Shown one piece after another: positions 26,646-35,598 of a DNA stretch of 64,000 nt. The stretch covers positions 5,206,501 through 5,270,500 of the forward strand of contig NZ_CP031941.1 of NCBI RefSeq assembly GCF_003443655.1, read 5' to 3'. Each line of letters starts with the position of its first letter. Position 1 is the first letter of the stretch. The notes under the pieces are model-generated. The model saw only the letters and a list, made by a program, of their open reading frames with translations. It was not told where the DNA came from and did no database searches. Both the position numbers and the translations under genes were made by a program. Source of the stretch: Nostoc sphaeroides. Lineage in GTDB: Bacteria; Cyanobacteriota; Cyanobacteriia; Cyanobacteriales; Nostocaceae.

Positions 26646-26972
26646 TACTCGTGAATGAGTCTTTTATACTCGGCGACGAGCCTTTGATACTTGTGAACGA
26701 GTCTTTTATACTCGTGAATGAGTCTTTTATACTCGGCGACGAGCCTTTGATACTTGTGAACGAGTCTTTTATACTCGTGAATGAGTCTTTTATACTCGGC
26801 GACGAGCCTTTGATATTCGTTAACGAGCCTTTGATACTTGTGAACGAGTCTTTTATACTCGTGAATGAGTCTTTTATACTCGTTAACGAGTCTTTTATAC
26901 TCGTTAACGAGTCTTTTATACTCGGCGACGAGTCTTTGATACTCGTGAATGAGTCTTTTATACTCGGCGACG
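26646..26972. repeat. 21-bp tandem repeat array (15 units) at the recQ 3' end
   Basis: Fifteen full 21-bp units (TACTCGTGAATGAGTCTTTT plus A, with variants GGCGAC/GTTAAC/TGTGAAC in the middle) plus a partial one. The period is a multiple of 3, so three frames stay open throughout: heptads YKRLVNE (minus), SIKDSFT (minus) and FILVNES (plus). The recQ stop codon lies in the last unit (26958-26960). Not CRISPR: there are no unique spacers. Confidence 0.9.
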
Positions 26973-28409
26973 GCAATTGTCACAATGTCCACAACGCAAG
27001 TTAGCGGCTTCTTTGTCAAAACCAAAGGCGTTTAATAAAAACTGCCAACGACACTGCTTAGTTGTCAGGTATTGATGCATCTGTTTAGCAGCGTGTAATT
27101 GCGTCGCTGGCTGATTTCCCGCTTTTTGGCTAATAGTGTAATGGAAAGGATCAAGCCAGTTTAACTGACCGTTGCTATGGAGTAATGCTAATGCCGTAGC
27201 ACCTTCAGGAAATTGTCGGGTTACAGCATTCACTTCTCCCTGTTTTGGTAATTTTTTCACAAGTTGCTGCGCTATTTGTTGTTGCGATCGCATTTGTTCT
27301 TGAAAAAACTCCTGTCTTTGCTTATCCTCTGGATCTAACCACCCCGTAGGTTCACTCACTAATGTCAACGCTTCTGCTGGTTTCCCATCCCTTCCAGCCC
27401 GGCCAATTTCTTGCACATATTCAGATAACAAATGTGGTGCGTGAAAATGGGCTACCCAGCGAACATCTGATTTGTTTATCCCCATACCAAACGCACAGGT
27501 ACACACAACAAAGGGGATTTTGCCACTTAACCAGCTTCCTTCTACTGCACGGCGTTCGGTTGCACCCAATCCCGCATGATAACTAGCTGTTGCATAACCC
27601 ATCTCTGCTAACCATTGGGCTAAATCTTCGCTATCTCTCCGAGTGCGAACATAAACTAACCCCGATTGTTGCGGTCTATTTTGAATAAACTTTAATAATT
27701 GTTGTTTCCTACCTCGTGGTGTCCAAGCAATGCGAACGCTAGGATGCAAATTAGGACGGTAGGGATTCAACCGAAAAATCTCTGGTTGCTGTAATTGTAA
27801 AACTGTTTGAATAATTTTTTGCGCTAAGGGGTCAGCAGTCGCAGTAAAAGCGGCGATGCTGATTTTTGTTCCTGGTGGTTTTGATTTTAATAATGCCGGA
27901 CGCACAGCCCCTAATCTGCGATAAGCTGGGCGAAAAGTATCACCCCACTGCACTAAACAATGGGCTTCATCCAAAATTAAGCCATTAATTTGCAATTGCG
28001 GCTGACATAATCTTTCCCAGACTGGCGCACTTAGCAAAGTTTCTGGCGATAAATAAAGCAATCTTAGCTGTTGGCGTTCTAAAGCTTGCAGAGTTGCACG
28101 GCGTTGAGATGAAGATAATTCACTATGCAAAAGTGCAGCCTTTTGGTTGCTTTCTCGTAGTTCCTGAACTTGATTTTCCATCAACGCCACCAAGGGCGAA
28201 ACTACCAAGGTTAATCCTGTTTGTAGTAGTGCGGGAAGTTGAAAACAAATCGACTTTCCTCCACCTGTGGGCATAATAATCAGCGCATCTTTTTGTGCCA
28301 ATAAACTGCTGACAATTTCTCCTTGTGGCGGACGAAAATCTTCATAACCCCAGATTTTTTTAAACGTAGCGAGAACTTCTTGCCAAGATTTTATTGTCGG
28401 CTGATTCAT
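26958..28409 (-). CDS. recQ: RecQ-family ATP-dependent DNA helicase (short form)
   Basis: 483 residues from ATG 28409 (MNQPTIKSW). Helicase motifs: FRPPQGEIVSSLL, Walker A MPTGGGKSICFQLP, LDEAHCLVQWG (DEAH), TATADP, and QEIGRAGRDG. It ends with the zinc-binding cysteines CGHCDNC and lacks winged-helix and HRDC domains, as do several short cyanobacterial RecQs. The last residues RRV and the stop codon are encoded by the first unit of the 21-bp array, so the original C-terminus may have been altered. Unwinds 3'-5' in recombination and repair. Confidence 0.93.
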   Translation of the reverse strand: MNQPTIKSWQEVLATFKKIWGYEDFRPPQGEIVSSLLAQKDALIIMPTGGGKSICFQLPALLQTGLTLVVSPLVALMENQVQELRESNQKAALLHSELSSSQRRATLQALERQQLRLLYLSPETLLSAPVWERLCQPQLQINGLILDEAHCLVQWGDTFRPAYRRLGAVRPALLKSKPPGTKISIAAFTATADPLAQKIIQTVLQLQQPEIFRLNPYRPNLHPSVRIAWTPRGRKQQLLKFIQNRPQQSGLVYVRTRRDSEDLAQWLAEMGYATASYHAGLGATERRAVEGSWLSGKIPFVVCTCAFGMGINKSDVRWVAHFHAPHLLSEYVQEIGRAGRDGKPAEALTLVSEPTGWLDPEDKQRQEFFQEQMRSQQQIAQQLVKKLPKQGEVNAVTRQFPEGATALALLHSNGQLNWLDPFHYTISQKAGNQPATQLHAAKQMHQYLTTKQCRWQFLLNAFGFDKEAANLRCGHCDNCRRRV

Positions 28410-28427
28410 AATCAATAGTAGATACAC

Positions 28428-28780
28428 CTATATCCTTGAAAACTGAATATAGCCTCTGTTATCCTGCTAATGGTTCAGTAATTTCATCATCTCAGGTTGC
28501 AAACCACTGACTAAAAGCACGGCGGTGCAACAAATGCAGATAATTTAGCCCTCATCGGCTGGCGATGTAATCGTCATAAAGGCACTGACTTAGGATAGTT
28601 TTTTCCAGAAACAGGGGCTTTTAAGTAGTCAGACAGAATTAATTACACAATGTCATTGCGAATGGAGCGAAGCGGAATGAAGCAATCGCAAGGGCTGGGA
28701 TTGCTTCGCTTCTCTACGAGACGCTGCGCGAACGCTCGCAATGACTGTAAATATTTTTGTCCGACTACTTAGCTTTCTCT
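28428..28780. other. intergenic, dispersed repeats
   Basis: Holds a TCATTGCGAA...TTCGCTTCTCTACGAGACGC palindromic repeat (28652-28745) whose inner part (CTCTACGAGACGCTGCGCGA) is related to the insertion in aroB. No gene seen in 28428-28650. Confidence 0.6.
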
Positions 28781-29038
28781 TCAACCCACGCACCCAGAAA
28801 TGGGCTGAACACTTCATCTTTTTAGAACTGGATTTGGTGGCAATACAGTTCAGTTAAGCCCAAAAACCTTGGTAAAGACGCGAAATTTCGCGTCTCTACA
28901 GGTCTAAAATTAGTACCAAAAATCCTTAACTGAACCGTATTGGATTTGGTGGGATTAACGCCTACGGGACGTACAACAATTAGATTGCTACAAACAAATA
29001 GTGAAGAACGACTAGCTGAACGCAAAAGATTACGCTGA
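28781..29038 (+). pseudogene. HNH-endonuclease-like C-terminal remnant split by an R2 MITE
   Basis: Removing the 102-bp element plus one copy of its 10-bp duplication joins NPRTQKWAEHFIFLELDLVG to LTPTGRTTIRLLQTNSEERL in one frame, ending TGA at 29036-29038. This resembles the C-terminal part of cyanobacterial HNH endonucleases (NPR..KWxEHF...GLTPxGRAT). No N-terminal part with HNH residues is present upstream. Confidence 0.6.
28841..28942. mobile_element. R2-family MITE, copy 1 (102 bp, TSD GATTTGGTGG)
   Basis: Ends CAATACAGTTCAGTTAAG and CTTAACTGAACCGTATTG, with centre GACGCGAAATTTCGCGTC. Flanked by GATTTGGTGG at 28831-28840 and 28943-28952. The second copy (52827-52928) has the same length in the opposite orientation. 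Confidence 0.85.
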
Positions 29039-29165
29039 ACTGTTCAGACCTAACGCAAGCATTCACTTACACAGCTAAAATGATTTCAAGGAAACTCTTC
29101 AGCAGAACCACAATGCTGAGAATTAGCCTAAAAATATCTTATGGTGCGATCGCAGGAGGCAAAAA

Positions 29166-29906
29166 ATGGGCTTGGCTGGATTAAGAATTGTGTTGGTAGA
29201 GCCAGCTGGGCCGATCAATATCGGAGCGATCGCCAGGGTAATGAAAAATTTCGGACTATATAATTTAGTATTAGTGAACCCCCAATGCGATCCGCTATCG
29301 TCGGAAGCTTTGATGATGGCTGTTCATGGTCAAGAAATTATCGAATCTGCGGTATTAGTGCCGACCTTACCAGAAGCATTGCATGGATGTGTACGGGCGA
29401 TCGCTACCACCGGTCGCGTTCGCAGTTTAGAAACACCTTTAGAAAACCCCCGCACTGCACTACCCTGGTTACTGGAGGAACCAGAAAAACCCACAGCACT
29501 GATTTTTGGCAGGGAAGACCGGGGATTAAGCAATGAAGAATTAAATTATGCCCAGAGGTTTGTTGGCATTCCCACCAATCCAGATTATGTAGCCCTAAAT
29601 TTAGCTACTGCTGTGGCAATTTGTTGTTATGAATTGTCACAATGTGCCCAAAAACTTGACATTCAAACCTCACCTCAAATTGAAGTCGCATCTTTAGATG
29701 TTTTAGAAGGATACTACCAGCAATTAGAATCAGTATTACTGAAAATTGGTTATGTATATCCTCATACGGCAGCTAGTCGTATGGGAAAATTTCGCCAATT
29801 GTATAATCGCGCTCACTTGAAAACTGGGGAGGTGGCCATGCTGCGAGGAATTTTACAGCAGGTAGAATGGGCCCTTAAGAACCAGAGGGATAGTGAAAAC
29901 TTGTAA
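29166..29906 (+). CDS. TrmJ-type (SpoU/TrmH family) RNA 2'-O-methyltransferase
   Basis: 246 residues. SPOUT methyltransferase with motif 1 GPINIGAIARVMKNFG near the N-terminus, motif 2 LIFGREDRGLSNEEL, and motif 3 YVALNLATAVAICCYEL, giving the SAM-binding trefoil knot. The family methylates tRNA position 32 (TrmJ) or related sites. The C-terminal ~80 residues are helical. Cytoplasmic. Start ATG 29166, preceded by AGGAGG. Single gene. Confidence 0.88.
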   Translation: MGLAGLRIVLVEPAGPINIGAIARVMKNFGLYNLVLVNPQCDPLSSEALMMAVHGQEIIESAVLVPTLPEALHGCVRAIATTGRVRSLETPLENPRTALPWLLEEPEKPTALIFGREDRGLSNEELNYAQRFVGIPTNPDYVALNLATAVAICCYELSQCAQKLDIQTSPQIEVASLDVLEGYYQQLESVLLKIGYVYPHTAASRMGKFRQLYNRAHLKTGEVAMLRGILQQVEWALKNQRDSENL

Positions 29907-30083
29907 TTATTTGTTTAATATATATGCAATCATCCCCCCAAAATAATTAATATCGCTTAAACTAAACACAAAAATGCTACTTAGTGGCAAAGTAGAATTT
30001 GAGTATTAATATTATTGCTTAAAAATTAAGTTTGGGGTCAAGAGTCTGCAAGAAAACAGCCAAGTCGGTCACAAGGAGTAACT

Positions 30084-31637
30084 GTGTCAGAGTCAAGTGA
30101 CGAACTAACAGCTTTTTCGCGGCGTCAACCCTTAAATCGCCGCCAGCGTCCACAAAAAGTGGTAAAGAAGAAAGTTAAAGCTAACAGCCAGCAACAAGCT
30201 GCCAATGGGCGAGAAGCGGCGCTAACACGGCCAAAAAATCCGATTACTCCTCCCCCAATCCCTGGCGCTACACGCAGGGTAAAATCGGGGTTAGTCATGC
30301 CAACGGCAGTAAAACCAATACCTAGTGTGAAGGGCAAAATTCCTCCCTTTCGACCAGGTGCTGTGATGGTGAAAACAGTGCGGATGGAAAAGCCAAAAAT
30401 AGGCAGGCGTTCATCACGGAAGACGCGGTTAAAGCCAATGGCCAAAACCTTGTTGTATATTGTGCGGTTGTTGATTGTGGGTGTTGGTATGGGTGCAATT
30501 GTTGGCACAGCATTATCAGTATTAGACCCGGCTAATCGCATCAGCACAACTTCTGCGCCGCAATCTAATAGTAATGTGGTGCGATCGCAGCCGCAAGCTA
30601 CCCAAACTCCCCCAGTTGTAGCTTCGAGTATGTACTTATCCCAGGAAATTAGCTCTTTGAAAAATGCCGTACAAAATTTGGCGGCGGCCAATCCAAGTCT
30701 TACACCCGGAGTTTTTATAGTAGATTTAGATACTGGTAATTATGTAGATGTCAATGGTTCTATTAATTTTCCGGCGGCTAGCACAATTAAGATACCGATT
30801 TTAATTGCCTTTTTCCAGGATGTGGACGCAGGAAAAATTCGCCTGGATGAAATGCTGACCATGCAACAGGATATGGTTGCTGGCGGTTCTGGAGATATGC
30901 AATACAAATCAGCCGGAACCCAGTACGCCGCTCTGGAAGTCGCCACTAAAATGGTTACAATCAGCGACAACACGGCGACAAATATGCTGATTTCCCGGCT
31001 GGGAGGAATGGAGGCTTTAAACGAGCGTTTCCGAAACTGGGGATTGACAAACACAATAATTCGTAATCAACTCCCAGATTTGCAAGGGACAAATACCACT
31101 ACTCCCAAAGAATTGGGGAATTTGATGGCTATTGTGAGTCAGGGAAGTTTAGTGAGTATGCCATCACGCGATTTAATGCTCGATATTTTGCGTCGCACTC
31201 AGAGAAACACTCTGCTACCATCAGGTTTGGGAACAGGTGCGAGAGTATATCACAAAACGGGCGATATTGGTACTATGCTGGCAGATGCAGGTTTAATTGG
31301 TGTTCCAACTGGCAAGCGCTACGTAGCTACTGTCATGGTACAACGCCCCAATAATGACCCTCGCGCTGAAAAATTGATTAGCTCAATTTCTCGTGCTGCT
31401 TACGAAGAGTTTAGCCAAAATGCTGTTACACCCAACAGTACAAGCACTATACCCGCAAATGTTTATCAGCCCCAGATTGGGAGTCCTGCTTTACCCAACA
31501 GTACGACGGGTACTGTACCCATAAGTGGTTATCAACCCCAGATTGGGAGTCCTGTACCTAATGGGATGGGAAGTACTGTGCCGACAAATGGTTATCAGTC
31601 TCCAGTTATGAATCCTCAGTATTACCCTCAAAGATAA
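30084..31637 (+). CDS. membrane-anchored serine hydrolase, class A beta-lactamase-like
   Basis: 517 residues from GTG 30084 (AAGGAG upstream). Basic, Pro/Lys-rich cytoplasmic head (1-115), one membrane segment (~127-148, LLIVGVGMGAIVGTALSVL), then a periplasmic serine hydrolase: AASTIKIP (SxxK, ~234), SDNTATNML (SDN), HKTGDIG (KTG). The C-terminal ~70 residues are a Pro/Asn/Gly repeat (NGYQPQIGSP type, three copies). Could act on beta-lactams or peptidoglycan peptides; cyanobacterial homologues are mostly uncharacterised. Resistance is not implied. Confidence 0.88.
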   Translation: MSESSDELTAFSRRQPLNRRQRPQKVVKKKVKANSQQQAANGREAALTRPKNPITPPPIPGATRRVKSGLVMPTAVKPIPSVKGKIPPFRPGAVMVKTVRMEKPKIGRRSSRKTRLKPMAKTLLYIVRLLIVGVGMGAIVGTALSVLDPANRISTTSAPQSNSNVVRSQPQATQTPPVVASSMYLSQEISSLKNAVQNLAAANPSLTPGVFIVDLDTGNYVDVNGSINFPAASTIKIPILIAFFQDVDAGKIRLDEMLTMQQDMVAGGSGDMQYKSAGTQYAALEVATKMVTISDNTATNMLISRLGGMEALNERFRNWGLTNTIIRNQLPDLQGTNTTTPKELGNLMAIVSQGSLVSMPSRDLMLDILRRTQRNTLLPSGLGTGARVYHKTGDIGTMLADAGLIGVPTGKRYVATVMVQRPNNDPRAEKLISSISRAAYEEFSQNAVTPNSTSTIPANVYQPQIGSPALPNSTTGTVPISGYQPQIGSPVPNGMGSTVPTNGYQSPVMNPQYYPQR

Positions 31638-31846
31638 ATAAGTCGGCGTATCGTTGGGATAACACAGGGGACTGTGGGAATTAGCGGTATGCAAGCGCTG
31701 CAAACCAGAAAGTCTACTCCGTAGAGGCTGGCGATCGCAATTGTAGTGACAATTTTTGTTTGCAAATCAAATAGGATTGCTATACCCGAAACTATCAACC
31801 AAATAGTCTTTGCTCAAATTCAAACACTAATTGTCAAAATTCAAAC
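31638..31846. other. intergenic, no feature recognised
   Basis: Low-information sequence between the hydrolase gene and the 84-bp repeat array. Confidence 0.4.
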
Positions 31847-32036
31847 CTTTGCAACAAATACTCTTCCATATATAAGAAAGGCTTAAGTATTTCTTGCAAA
31901 GGTATAATCAGTTGCAACAAATGCTTAATACTTTGCAACAAATACTCTTCCATATATAAGAAAGGCTTAAGTATTTCTTGCAAAGGTATAATCAGTTGCT
32001 GCAAAGGCTTAATACTTTGCAACAAATACTCTTCCA
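31847..32036. repeat. 84-bp tandem repeat (2.3 units) made of four 21-bp subunits
   Basis: Unit starts CTTTGCAACAAATACTCTTC at 31847, 31931 and 32015. On the minus strand a 67-codon frame (from ATG 32037) reads four heptads per unit (MEEYLLQ SIKPLQQ LIIPLQE ILKPFLY). No ribosome binding site precedes it, so I list it as a repeat rather than a gene. Confidence 0.8.
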
Positions 32037-32307
32037 TGTATAAGAAACGTTTAAATCATTGCAACAATTGTTGTAATGAACTTATGAATTGATTAGTTAT
32101 TGGTCATTAGACTTGTTGCAAAAGTCCCTAACACCTCTCCTCTAAAGACACACAAGTTTAATTACCCCCCTTGTAAAGGCTACGGTGTATACACAAGTCA
32201 AAAAAGCTTGATTTTCCATTGTTTTCTTGTTGATCTCGTTCCCAGGCAGAGCCTGGGAATGCATTCATTGAGTCTCTGGCTCAATGTTTGACTGGAGGCA
32301 GAGCCGT
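32037..32307. repeat. repeat-rich intergenic region
   Basis: Contains an R7-like end (CTACGGTGTATACACAAGTC, 32179-32198) and a palindrome of the 'gttcccaggc' type (CTCGTTCCCAGGCAGAGCCT and GACTGGAGGCAGAGCCG, 32236-32307) that runs directly into the hsdM remnant. Confidence 0.65.
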
Positions 32308-32932
32308 ATTTTACACCCAGACCGTTGATTGATTGCATGGTTTCCTTACTGAAGCCGCAACCAGGAGAGTTGATTCAAGATCCGGCGGCTGGAACAGGAG
32401 GGTTTTTGATTGCAAGCGATCGCTATATTCGACAATACCACGATCCCTTTGAGTGGACAGAAGCACAGCAATCTTTCCAGCAGCATCAGGCGTTTTATGG
32501 TATGGAGTTGGTGCAAGATGCTCACCGCTTGCTGTTGATGAATATGATGTTACACGGAATTGAAGGGGCTGTAGATTTGGGTGATAGCCTTTCTGCAGAG
32601 TGACTCGTGGGCATTTCTCTGAGTTTGAGCAGTGCTATGGAGATGAACCCAATGGCAATAGTCCCCGTGTGGATTTGGGAGAAAATGGGCGTTTCCGGTG
32701 CTTCACGCGAGAGCAGATTACCAAGCGTAACGAAAATTTGGATATTTCCTGGCTGCGAGATGATAGCTTGCGATCGGGCGATAATTTACCAGAGCCAGAG
32801 ATAATTGCAGCTGAGATTATGGAAAAGCTGCGAATTGCCACAAAGGAGATGGAAGGTTTGATGATATTGCTAGAAGGGGAAGAAGCGGCGGAGGCTGTCA
32901 GTGCTTCCGTGGGGTTATCAACCTTAGAATAG
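32308..32932 (+). pseudogene. type I restriction-modification methylase (HsdM) remnant
   Basis: Homology starts right after a dispersed repeat with YFTPRPLIDCMV. The SAM-binding DPAAGTGGFLIAS and LLLMNMMLHGIEG follow. The frame ends at 32603 (DLGDSLSAE) and the C-terminal part (VDLGENGRFRCFTREQITKR...) continues in another frame to 32932. The region with the catalytic NPPF motif is missing and so is the N-terminus. No hsdR or hsdS nearby. A dead fragment. Confidence 0.8.
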
Positions 32933-32985
32933 AAGCATAAGTAGTAGATTTTTTGTAAAGACGGCGATTTATCGCGTCTTTTGTA

Positions 32986-33143
32986 GAGACTGTGTACACA
33001 CAACTCTGAAATGGTGATTAACCAAGGTTTTACCCCACCCTAACCCTCCCCTTATAAAGGGGAGGGAACTGGATTATCTTGTTTCCCCCCTTTCTAAGGG
33101 GGGATTAAGGGGGGTAATTCTACTTGTATGTACACCGTAGCTC
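32986..33143. repeat. R7-like degenerate inverted-repeat element
   Basis: Ends ACTGTGTACACACAACTC and ACTTGTATGTACACCGTAG, with C-rich (ACCCCACCCTAACCCTCC) and G-rich (GGGGGGATTAAGGGGGG) interior as in the copy at 4406-4839. Lies just upstream of the VapBC operon. Confidence 0.5.
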
Positions 33144-33192
33144 TCTAACCGTCAAAATGAGTTTGACATAAAGTAATAGTGGGTGAATTTTA

Positions 33193-33444
33193 ATGAGTCC
33201 AGAACAAGAGTTATTAACAAAGTGGCGTTCTCTTCCACAAGACAAACAAGAGGAAGTTTTAGATTTTGTGGAATTTCTTCACTTGAAAACCAAGTCGCAA
33301 GAAAAAGATAAAATTCAACTTACGACCCCTGAAGGTAAAGGCTGGAATTCTGGTTTTTTTGAAGAGGTAATTGGTGGTTGGGTAGGAGAACCACTAGAAC
33401 GACCAGAACAAGGAGAATATGAAACTAGAGAGACACTATTTTGA
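33193..33444 (+). CDS. antitoxin of a VapBC-type pair (DUF2281-like)
   Basis: 83 residues. MSPEQELLTKWRSLPQDKQE then VLDFVEFLHLK is the usual DUF2281 N-terminal helix. The C-terminal half is acidic with an aromatic GWNSGFFEEVIGGW segment that probably binds the toxin. Stop overlaps the TTG start of the toxin by 3 bp. Start ATG 33193. Confidence 0.8.
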   Translation: MSPEQELLTKWRSLPQDKQEEVLDFVEFLHLKTKSQEKDKIQLTTPEGKGWNSGFFEEVIGGWVGEPLERPEQGEYETRETLF

Positions 33445-33848
33445 TTTATTCACTCGATTCAAATGTCTGTATCCGCTTAATAAATAATAGTAGTGCTGCG
33501 GTAACAAATCGTTTGGCATCCCAACAACCAAAAGATATTTTAATTTCTACGATAACCCAGTTAGAACTCTACTATGGTGCTTACCGTAGCTTTCAGCAGG
33601 AGAGAAATTTAGAAATATTGCAACGTTTTTTTAGTCAGTTTACTATCATACCTTTAGATGCGGAAGCTGCAAGGATAGCAGGGATAATTCGGGCTGAGTT
33701 AGCTGCTAATGGTACGCCGATTGGCCCTTATGATTTACAGATTGCGGCTATTGCAATAGCGAATAATTTGATATTAGTGACGCATAATACACGGGAATTT
33801 GGTCGAGTGAATGGGTTGCAGCTTGAAGATTGGGAGGAAGAAAGTTGA
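33441..33848 (+). CDS. vapC: VapC-type PIN-domain toxin
   Basis: 135 residues from TTG 33441, overlapping the antitoxin. PIN fold with the acidic residues in place: SLDSNVCIRLI (Asp), ITQLELYYGA (Glu), GPYDLQIAAIAIANN (Asp) and VTHNTREFGRV. VapC toxins are site-specific RNases acting on tRNA or rRNA. Frame intact, so likely an active module, unlike the MazF, RelE and YoeB loci nearby. Confidence 0.88.
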   Translation: MIYSLDSNVCIRLINNSSAAVTNRLASQQPKDILISTITQLELYYGAYRSFQQERNLEILQRFFSQFTIIPLDAEAARIAGIIRAELAANGTPIGPYDLQIAAIAIANNLILVTHNTREFGRVNGLQLEDWEEES

Positions 33849-33855
33849 GATAGCA

Positions 33856-34461
33856 TTAGCTATTTTGATTTTGCAATGCTTTTCGATATAGTTTAACCGC
33901 CTGTGTTTGATTAGTTTCGCTAACAAAACTAGCTAGCAAAACCGGGTCGAAATTTGGTAATAATATACTATTAGAACTTTGAGTATATTTGCCATCAATT
34001 TCTGATAAATAATAAAAATCGAATTGCTGGTTTTTCCAAAACCAAACTTCTTTTACGCCTAAGCCTCGATAAACCTCTAGTTTGTCAATTCCGCCACTAG
34101 TTATAACAATCTCTATGGCAATATCTGGTACTTCATTGAGTTCTCCTAGACAGTAACATTCATCTGGTTCTGCGCCTTTTTTAACAGCTTGCTTACGAAA
34201 AGTAGTACTACCATAACCATTAAGGTTAATGTCTCTTTCCTCTGCATAAGCCTCTAGTAATCTCGCAATTATTTTTTTGAGGCGTTCATGTTCTGGAGAG
34301 GTAGTCATAATAATTTCTAGTGTTCCTTCTAAATAAGTCATCCGGGGAAATTGATCAACAAACATATCAGAGAGTTGTTCATATTGTTCCCAGGTGACAT
34401 CATAAAGAATGAGCCGTTGGTCTTCGGTTGGTTGAAGTGTCTTCGGGTCTAAAAGTAACAT
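33856..34461 (-). CDS. Uma2/DUF820-family putative nuclease
   Basis: 201 residues with the PD-(D/E)XK-like Uma2 core: LEGTLEIIMTTSPEHE, PDIAIEIVITSGGIDKLEVY (acidic and Lys residues), VKEVWFWKNQQFDFY. A hugely amplified family in cyanobacteria, with no established role. Convergent with vapC (7-bp gap). A second copy is at 51239. Confidence 0.85.
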   Translation of the reverse strand: MLLLDPKTLQPTEDQRLILYDVTWEQYEQLSDMFVDQFPRMTYLEGTLEIIMTTSPEHERLKKIIARLLEAYAEERDINLNGYGSTTFRKQAVKKGAEPDECYCLGELNEVPDIAIEIVITSGGIDKLEVYRGLGVKEVWFWKNQQFDFYYLSEIDGKYTQSSNSILLPNFDPVLLASFVSETNQTQAVKLYRKALQNQNS

Positions 34462-35003
34462 AACATATTAGTTTATGGTTGATGATAGTTATTATAAGTT
34501 ACTCTTTAGGCATCAAGTAAAAATAAGTAGTGCGAGCATCTTGCTCGCGCGGGCAAGATGCCCGCACTACAAATATTAAATTGTTCAACTTATTTTTACA
34601 CGACTGCTTAATCTGTTTTCTCTGCGTTCTCTGCGCCTCTGTGGTTAAATAAATGATTTATAAACCGCAGAGGCACAGAGGACACGGAGGAAGAAGTTAA
34701 ATTTAGAATAGTTTGTACAAGAGTTAGAGAGTTTGTAGTTTACATGAGTGATGAACGAACTTTGGGGGTTTAAGTCCCCTGCCTCTCCAGGCAGCCTGTT
34801 TTGGGTCGGGGTTTAAATCCCCGTCCCAAAACGTAATTGCGAATTGCGAATTGCGAATTGCGAATTGTTTTAATCCCCCCTTGGAAATGCGGGGAAGTGC
34901 GATCGGTTTTGAGGATGAAAGTTTTGGAGGGGCGATCGCAAATAGCTCATAAAAGGTTTTACAATTACAATTATTAGTAATCCAGTAAGCTATATTTGCT
35001 GCT
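34462..35003. repeat. repeat-rich intergenic region
   Basis: Hairpin GTAGTGCGAGCATCTTGCTC with its complement (34530-34571), a TCTCTGCGTTCTCTGCGCCTCTG/CAGAGGCACAGAG-type palindrome (34620-34690), a 'taagtcccctgc' repeat (34771-34835, a second copy at 41957-42020) and four GCGAATT heptamers (34838-34866). No gene. Confidence 0.7.
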
Positions 35004-35210
35004 ATGACTGACGCATTACAATACATCTGTGATTCAGAAGGGCAAACAGTTTCCGTAGTTGTCCCCATTGCTCTTTGGCAAGAAATAATGGGTGAGAAAG
35101 AAACTGCTTATCTGCTGAACAGTCCAGCCATGAAAGCAAGATTACTTACAGCTAGAAAACGTCAAGAGGGAATTTCCTTGGAAGCAGCCTGTGAAAAACT
35201 TGGAATTTGA
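35004..35210 (+). CDS. antitoxin of a YoeB-type pair
   Basis: 68 residues, with strand-rich N-terminus (YICDSEGQTVSVVVPIALWQ) and C-terminal helix (MKARLLTARKRQEG), a Phd/YefM-like layout. Overlaps the toxin GTG by 20 bp. Intact although its toxin is frameshifted. Confidence 0.75.
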   Translation: MTDALQYICDSEGQTVSVVVPIALWQEIMGEKETAYLLNSPAMKARLLTARKRQEGISLEAACEKLGI

Positions 35211-35447
35211 TGCAGATGCTTTTGAGGACTTAGTTTGGTGGATCGAAAGCGATCGTAAAAAAGCGTTAAAAATCATCAAATTAATTCGTGAAGTACAACG
35301 TGATCCATTTGAAGGAACAGGACAACCTGAAGCATTAAAATACGATCTATCTGGTTGCTGGTCAAGGCAATCGATCAAGAACATCGTCTGGTTTATGAAG
35401 TCCTAGACGATAAAATCAGAATTCTTGCCTGCCGCTTTCACTACTAA
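35191..35447 (+). pseudogene. Txe/YoeB-type toxin, frameshifted near the C-terminus
   Basis: The 71-codon frame from GTG 35191 is YoeB-like (FEDLVWWIESDRKKALKIIK, DPFEGTGQPEALK, LSGCWSR) but ends QSIKNIVWFMKS. A one-base shift at ~35364 restores the expected end: IDQEHRLVYEVLDDKIRILA followed by CRFHY, with stop at 35445. The catalytic His/Tyr tail is therefore lost in the annotated frame. Probably inactive. Confidence 0.8.
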
Positions 35448-35598
35448 AAATCGCTTTTTGGTTTTGAGTAAATAGGTGTTAGGGACTTCCAAATAAAAAA
35501 ATATCCAATTAACTCTTGTGGGGTGGGCGTCTCGCCCGCCCTATGGACTGGGCGGGCAGGATGCCCACCCCACAATAAAAGTTGTTGTCTTTTAACTC

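Noticed and set aside
26646..26972. CRISPR-like regular array
   Set aside because: Units are contiguous 21-mers with no unique spacers and no cas genes nearby; it is a simple tandem repeat.
26636..27004. 122-codon plus-strand ORF (FILVNES repeats)
   Set aside because: Third open frame of the same 21-bp array; no start signal.
26591..27025. 144-codon minus-strand ORF with YKRLVNE heptads
   Set aside because: It starts inside recQ in another frame and consists of the tandem array; kept only as a finding.
30125..30691. 188-codon antisense ORF over the serine hydrolase gene
   Set aside because: A shadow frame opposite a well-supported gene with catalytic motifs.
31834..32037. 67-codon minus-strand ORF with heptads
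   Set aside because: No ribosome binding site and entirely made of the 84-bp repeat.
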